Below, piece by piece: positions 62,462 to 64,000 of a stretch of 64,000 nt of DNA. The notes below the pieces were generated by a model. That model had not been told where the DNA came from. It made no database searches and saw nothing but the letters and a program-made list of their open reading frames with translations. The stretch spans positions 20,756 to 84,755 of the forward strand of contig JANWVT010000015.1 of NCBI GenBank assembly GCA_025056255.1. Direction: 5' to 3'. Both the position numbers and the translations under genes were made by a program. The stretch comes from Bernardetiaceae bacterium (GTDB taxonomy: Bacteria > Bacteroidota > Bacteroidia > Cytophagales > Thermoflexibacteraceae). Numbering within the stretch: position 1 is the first letter of the stretch; every line of letters starts with the position of its first letter.

Positions 62462-63658
62462 TTAAAAATTCTTCCATCGTTGCACAATTTTGTTGCTCGA
62501 TTTTTCCTTCAAAATAATTTTCACTGAACCATCGGGCATTACCTCCTCTTTCACAAACCAGTGATGTTCGTCGTAGTCTTTCAAAGTGGACATCTTAGCT
62601 ACATTGGTTTTGCCGCGCCAAATTTCTAATTCAACAGGCTCCCAACGTTTAGTTTTCACCGACTTGTAGCAAGCATCCATAATAGCATTTACAATATAGC
62701 CATCGTAAAACGTTTCCTGACAGGCAGTGCCATTTTCAATAGCATCGAACATATCGGCGAACATATTATTGTATCCTAACTCGTGAACCTCATCTCCTAC
62801 CGGAAAAATCCAACCTTTGTCTGCTTCCGATTTTTCAGACACATAGCCTTCGCTGCCGGCAGCAGTGAATATCTCAAAACCTGTACGCAAAAAATTATCC
62901 AACCGCATGCTGCCTTCTGTTCCGCTTACTTCATCACGCAAGTCAAGCCCGCCACGGAACGTCCAGCTCACCTCAAACTGCGCCAAAGCGCCATTCTCAT
63001 AGCGAATCAAGCCCACTGCATTATCTTCTGCTTCAATGGGCTTCATCAATGTATCTGCCCAACAGACTACCTCTACTGGTCGGATGTCTTTTCCAATGTA
63101 ATTACGTGTGATTTCTATGCAATGACAAGCCAAATCTATAATAGCACCGCCTCCAGAAAGGTTGCTATCCCAAAACCAATCGCTATGCGGACCGGGATGG
63201 GTTTCGCGTGAACGCGCCCACATAGGTGTGCCTAACGCACCAGAGCGAATATATTGGAGCGCTTTCTGTGTTTTTGGGGTATACACCAAGTCTTCCAAGT
63301 ACCCATGAAAAACACCTGCTTTTTCAACTGCATCTAAAATTTCTTTCGCATCCTTAGCGTTCATTCCTAAGGGTTTAGTACATAAAACTGCTTTTCCTGC
63401 CTCTGCAGCTAACAAAACAGCCTCTTTGTGCAAAAAATTAGGCAGTCCTATAACTACTGTGTCAATATCTGAGTCATAAATGGCTGCCGCCATATCGGTA
63501 AAAACCTTTGGAATATTCCATTTACGTGCAAACTTTTCACCTTTTTCCTGAGAACGAGCATACACAGAAATTACTTTGTCGCGGCTGCGCAATCCGTGAA
63601 TGGACATGGTGTAGAAATCGGCAATAAAACCGCTGCCGAGCATGGCTATTTTTCTCAT
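62462..63658 (-). CDS. Gfo/Idh/MocA family oxidoreductase
   Basis: [53 protein letters not shown]. Confidence 0.93.
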   Translation of the reverse strand: MRKIAMLGSGFIADFYTMSIHGLRSRDKVISVYARSQEKGEKFARKWNIPKVFTDMAAAIYDSDIDTVVIGLPNFLHKEAVLLAAEAGKAVLCTKPLGMNAKDAKEILDAVEKAGVFHGYLEDLVYTPKTQKALQYIRSGALGTPMWARSRETHPGPHSDWFWDSNLSGGGAIIDLACHCIEITRNYIGKDIRPVEVVCWADTLMKPIEAEDNAVGLIRYENGALAQFEVSWTFRGGLDLRDEVSGTEGSMRLDNFLRTGFEIFTAAGSEGYVSEKSEADKGWIFPVGDEVHELGYNNMFADMFDAIENGTACQETFYDGYIVNAIMDACYKSVKTKRWEPVELEIWRGKTNVAKMSTLKDYDEHHWFVKEEVMPDGSVKIILKEKSSNKIVQRWKNF

Positions 63659-63748
63659 TTTTCTGTTGTGTTTTGGTTGAAGCCAAATTGCAAAAAAATG
63701 CCAGAAGGAAAAAGTGAGATGGAGTAGTAAATTTGTAAAATAAAGGAA

Positions 63749-64000
63749 TCATACTGTTTCGGTGATGAGTTCCTTGACTTGCTTGTCTGCACAACCCAAA
63801 CCTATCAGAATCACCTGCTTGTTGTGGTGCAAGTATTTTCGATGATAGTCCCTCGCTTTGATTTGTGCAATGGCTTCCGCCGCACTGCCATTCACCTTGA
63901 ATTCAATCACAAAGAATGCCTCTGCCGTATGCACCACCACATCAATCCGACCTTTGGCAGTCTGCACTTCGGTTTGCGTGTAGGTCTGCATCAACGAAAA
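63749..64000 (-). CDS. C-terminal part of AAA-ATPase-like/PD-(D/E)XK nuclease superfamily protein (5' truncated by window edge)
   Basis: FSLMQTYTQTEVQTAKGRIDVVVHTAEAFFVIEFKVNGSAAEAIAQI; reading frame open to base 64000. Confidence 0.85.
   Translation of the reverse strand, partial: FSLMQTYTQTEVQTAKGRIDVVVHTAEAFFVIEFKVNGSAAEAIAQIKARDYHRKYLHHNKQVILIGLGCADKQVKELITETV

Overview
This 64 kb window looks like chromosomal DNA from a Bacteroidota (probably Cytophagales-like) bacterium. The lineage call rests on T9SS/CHU_C-type C-termini, a TonB receptor with an N-terminal STN domain next to a FecR, a TAnnTTTG-type -7 promoter box, and a GENNFALAA tmRNA tag. Most of it is housekeeping and envelope genes: Opp-type ABC ATPase (cut at the left edge), moeA, two S9 peptidases, two Gfo/Idh/MocA dehydrogenases, a XerC/D recombinase, a type III PKS with a methyltransferase, tadA, a serine palmitoyltransferase-like enzyme, proB, tmRNA, two very large secreted adhesin-like proteins, a GH3_C/beta-lactamase protein, gapA, tRNA-Ser(TGA), fructosamine kinase, a GAF protein, TPR proteins, an orphan ParA, SDR, DAACS and AEC transporters, FecR plus TonB receptor, a Ca/Na antiporter, an MpaB-like oxygenase, a MORN/YwqK protein, ruvB, a response regulator, a ROK kinase, eno, and a PD-(D/E)XK protein cut at the right edge. 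I found no CRISPR array, rRNA, intact IS element or prophage, and no convincing new defence or mobile system. The observations most worth a second look are: (1) a Bor-family lipoprotein gene whose lipobox signal peptide and domain lie in different frames, one base apart at a T(3) run; (2) a degenerate dispersed intergenic repeat family with at least four or five related copies; (3) a compact type III PKS/methyltransferase operon; (4) six Cys-paired, Asp-rich ~120 aa repeats in a secreted giant protein; (5) a GH3_C/beta-lactamase protein lacking the GH3 catalytic domain. All family names come from reading motifs by eye; no database search was run.
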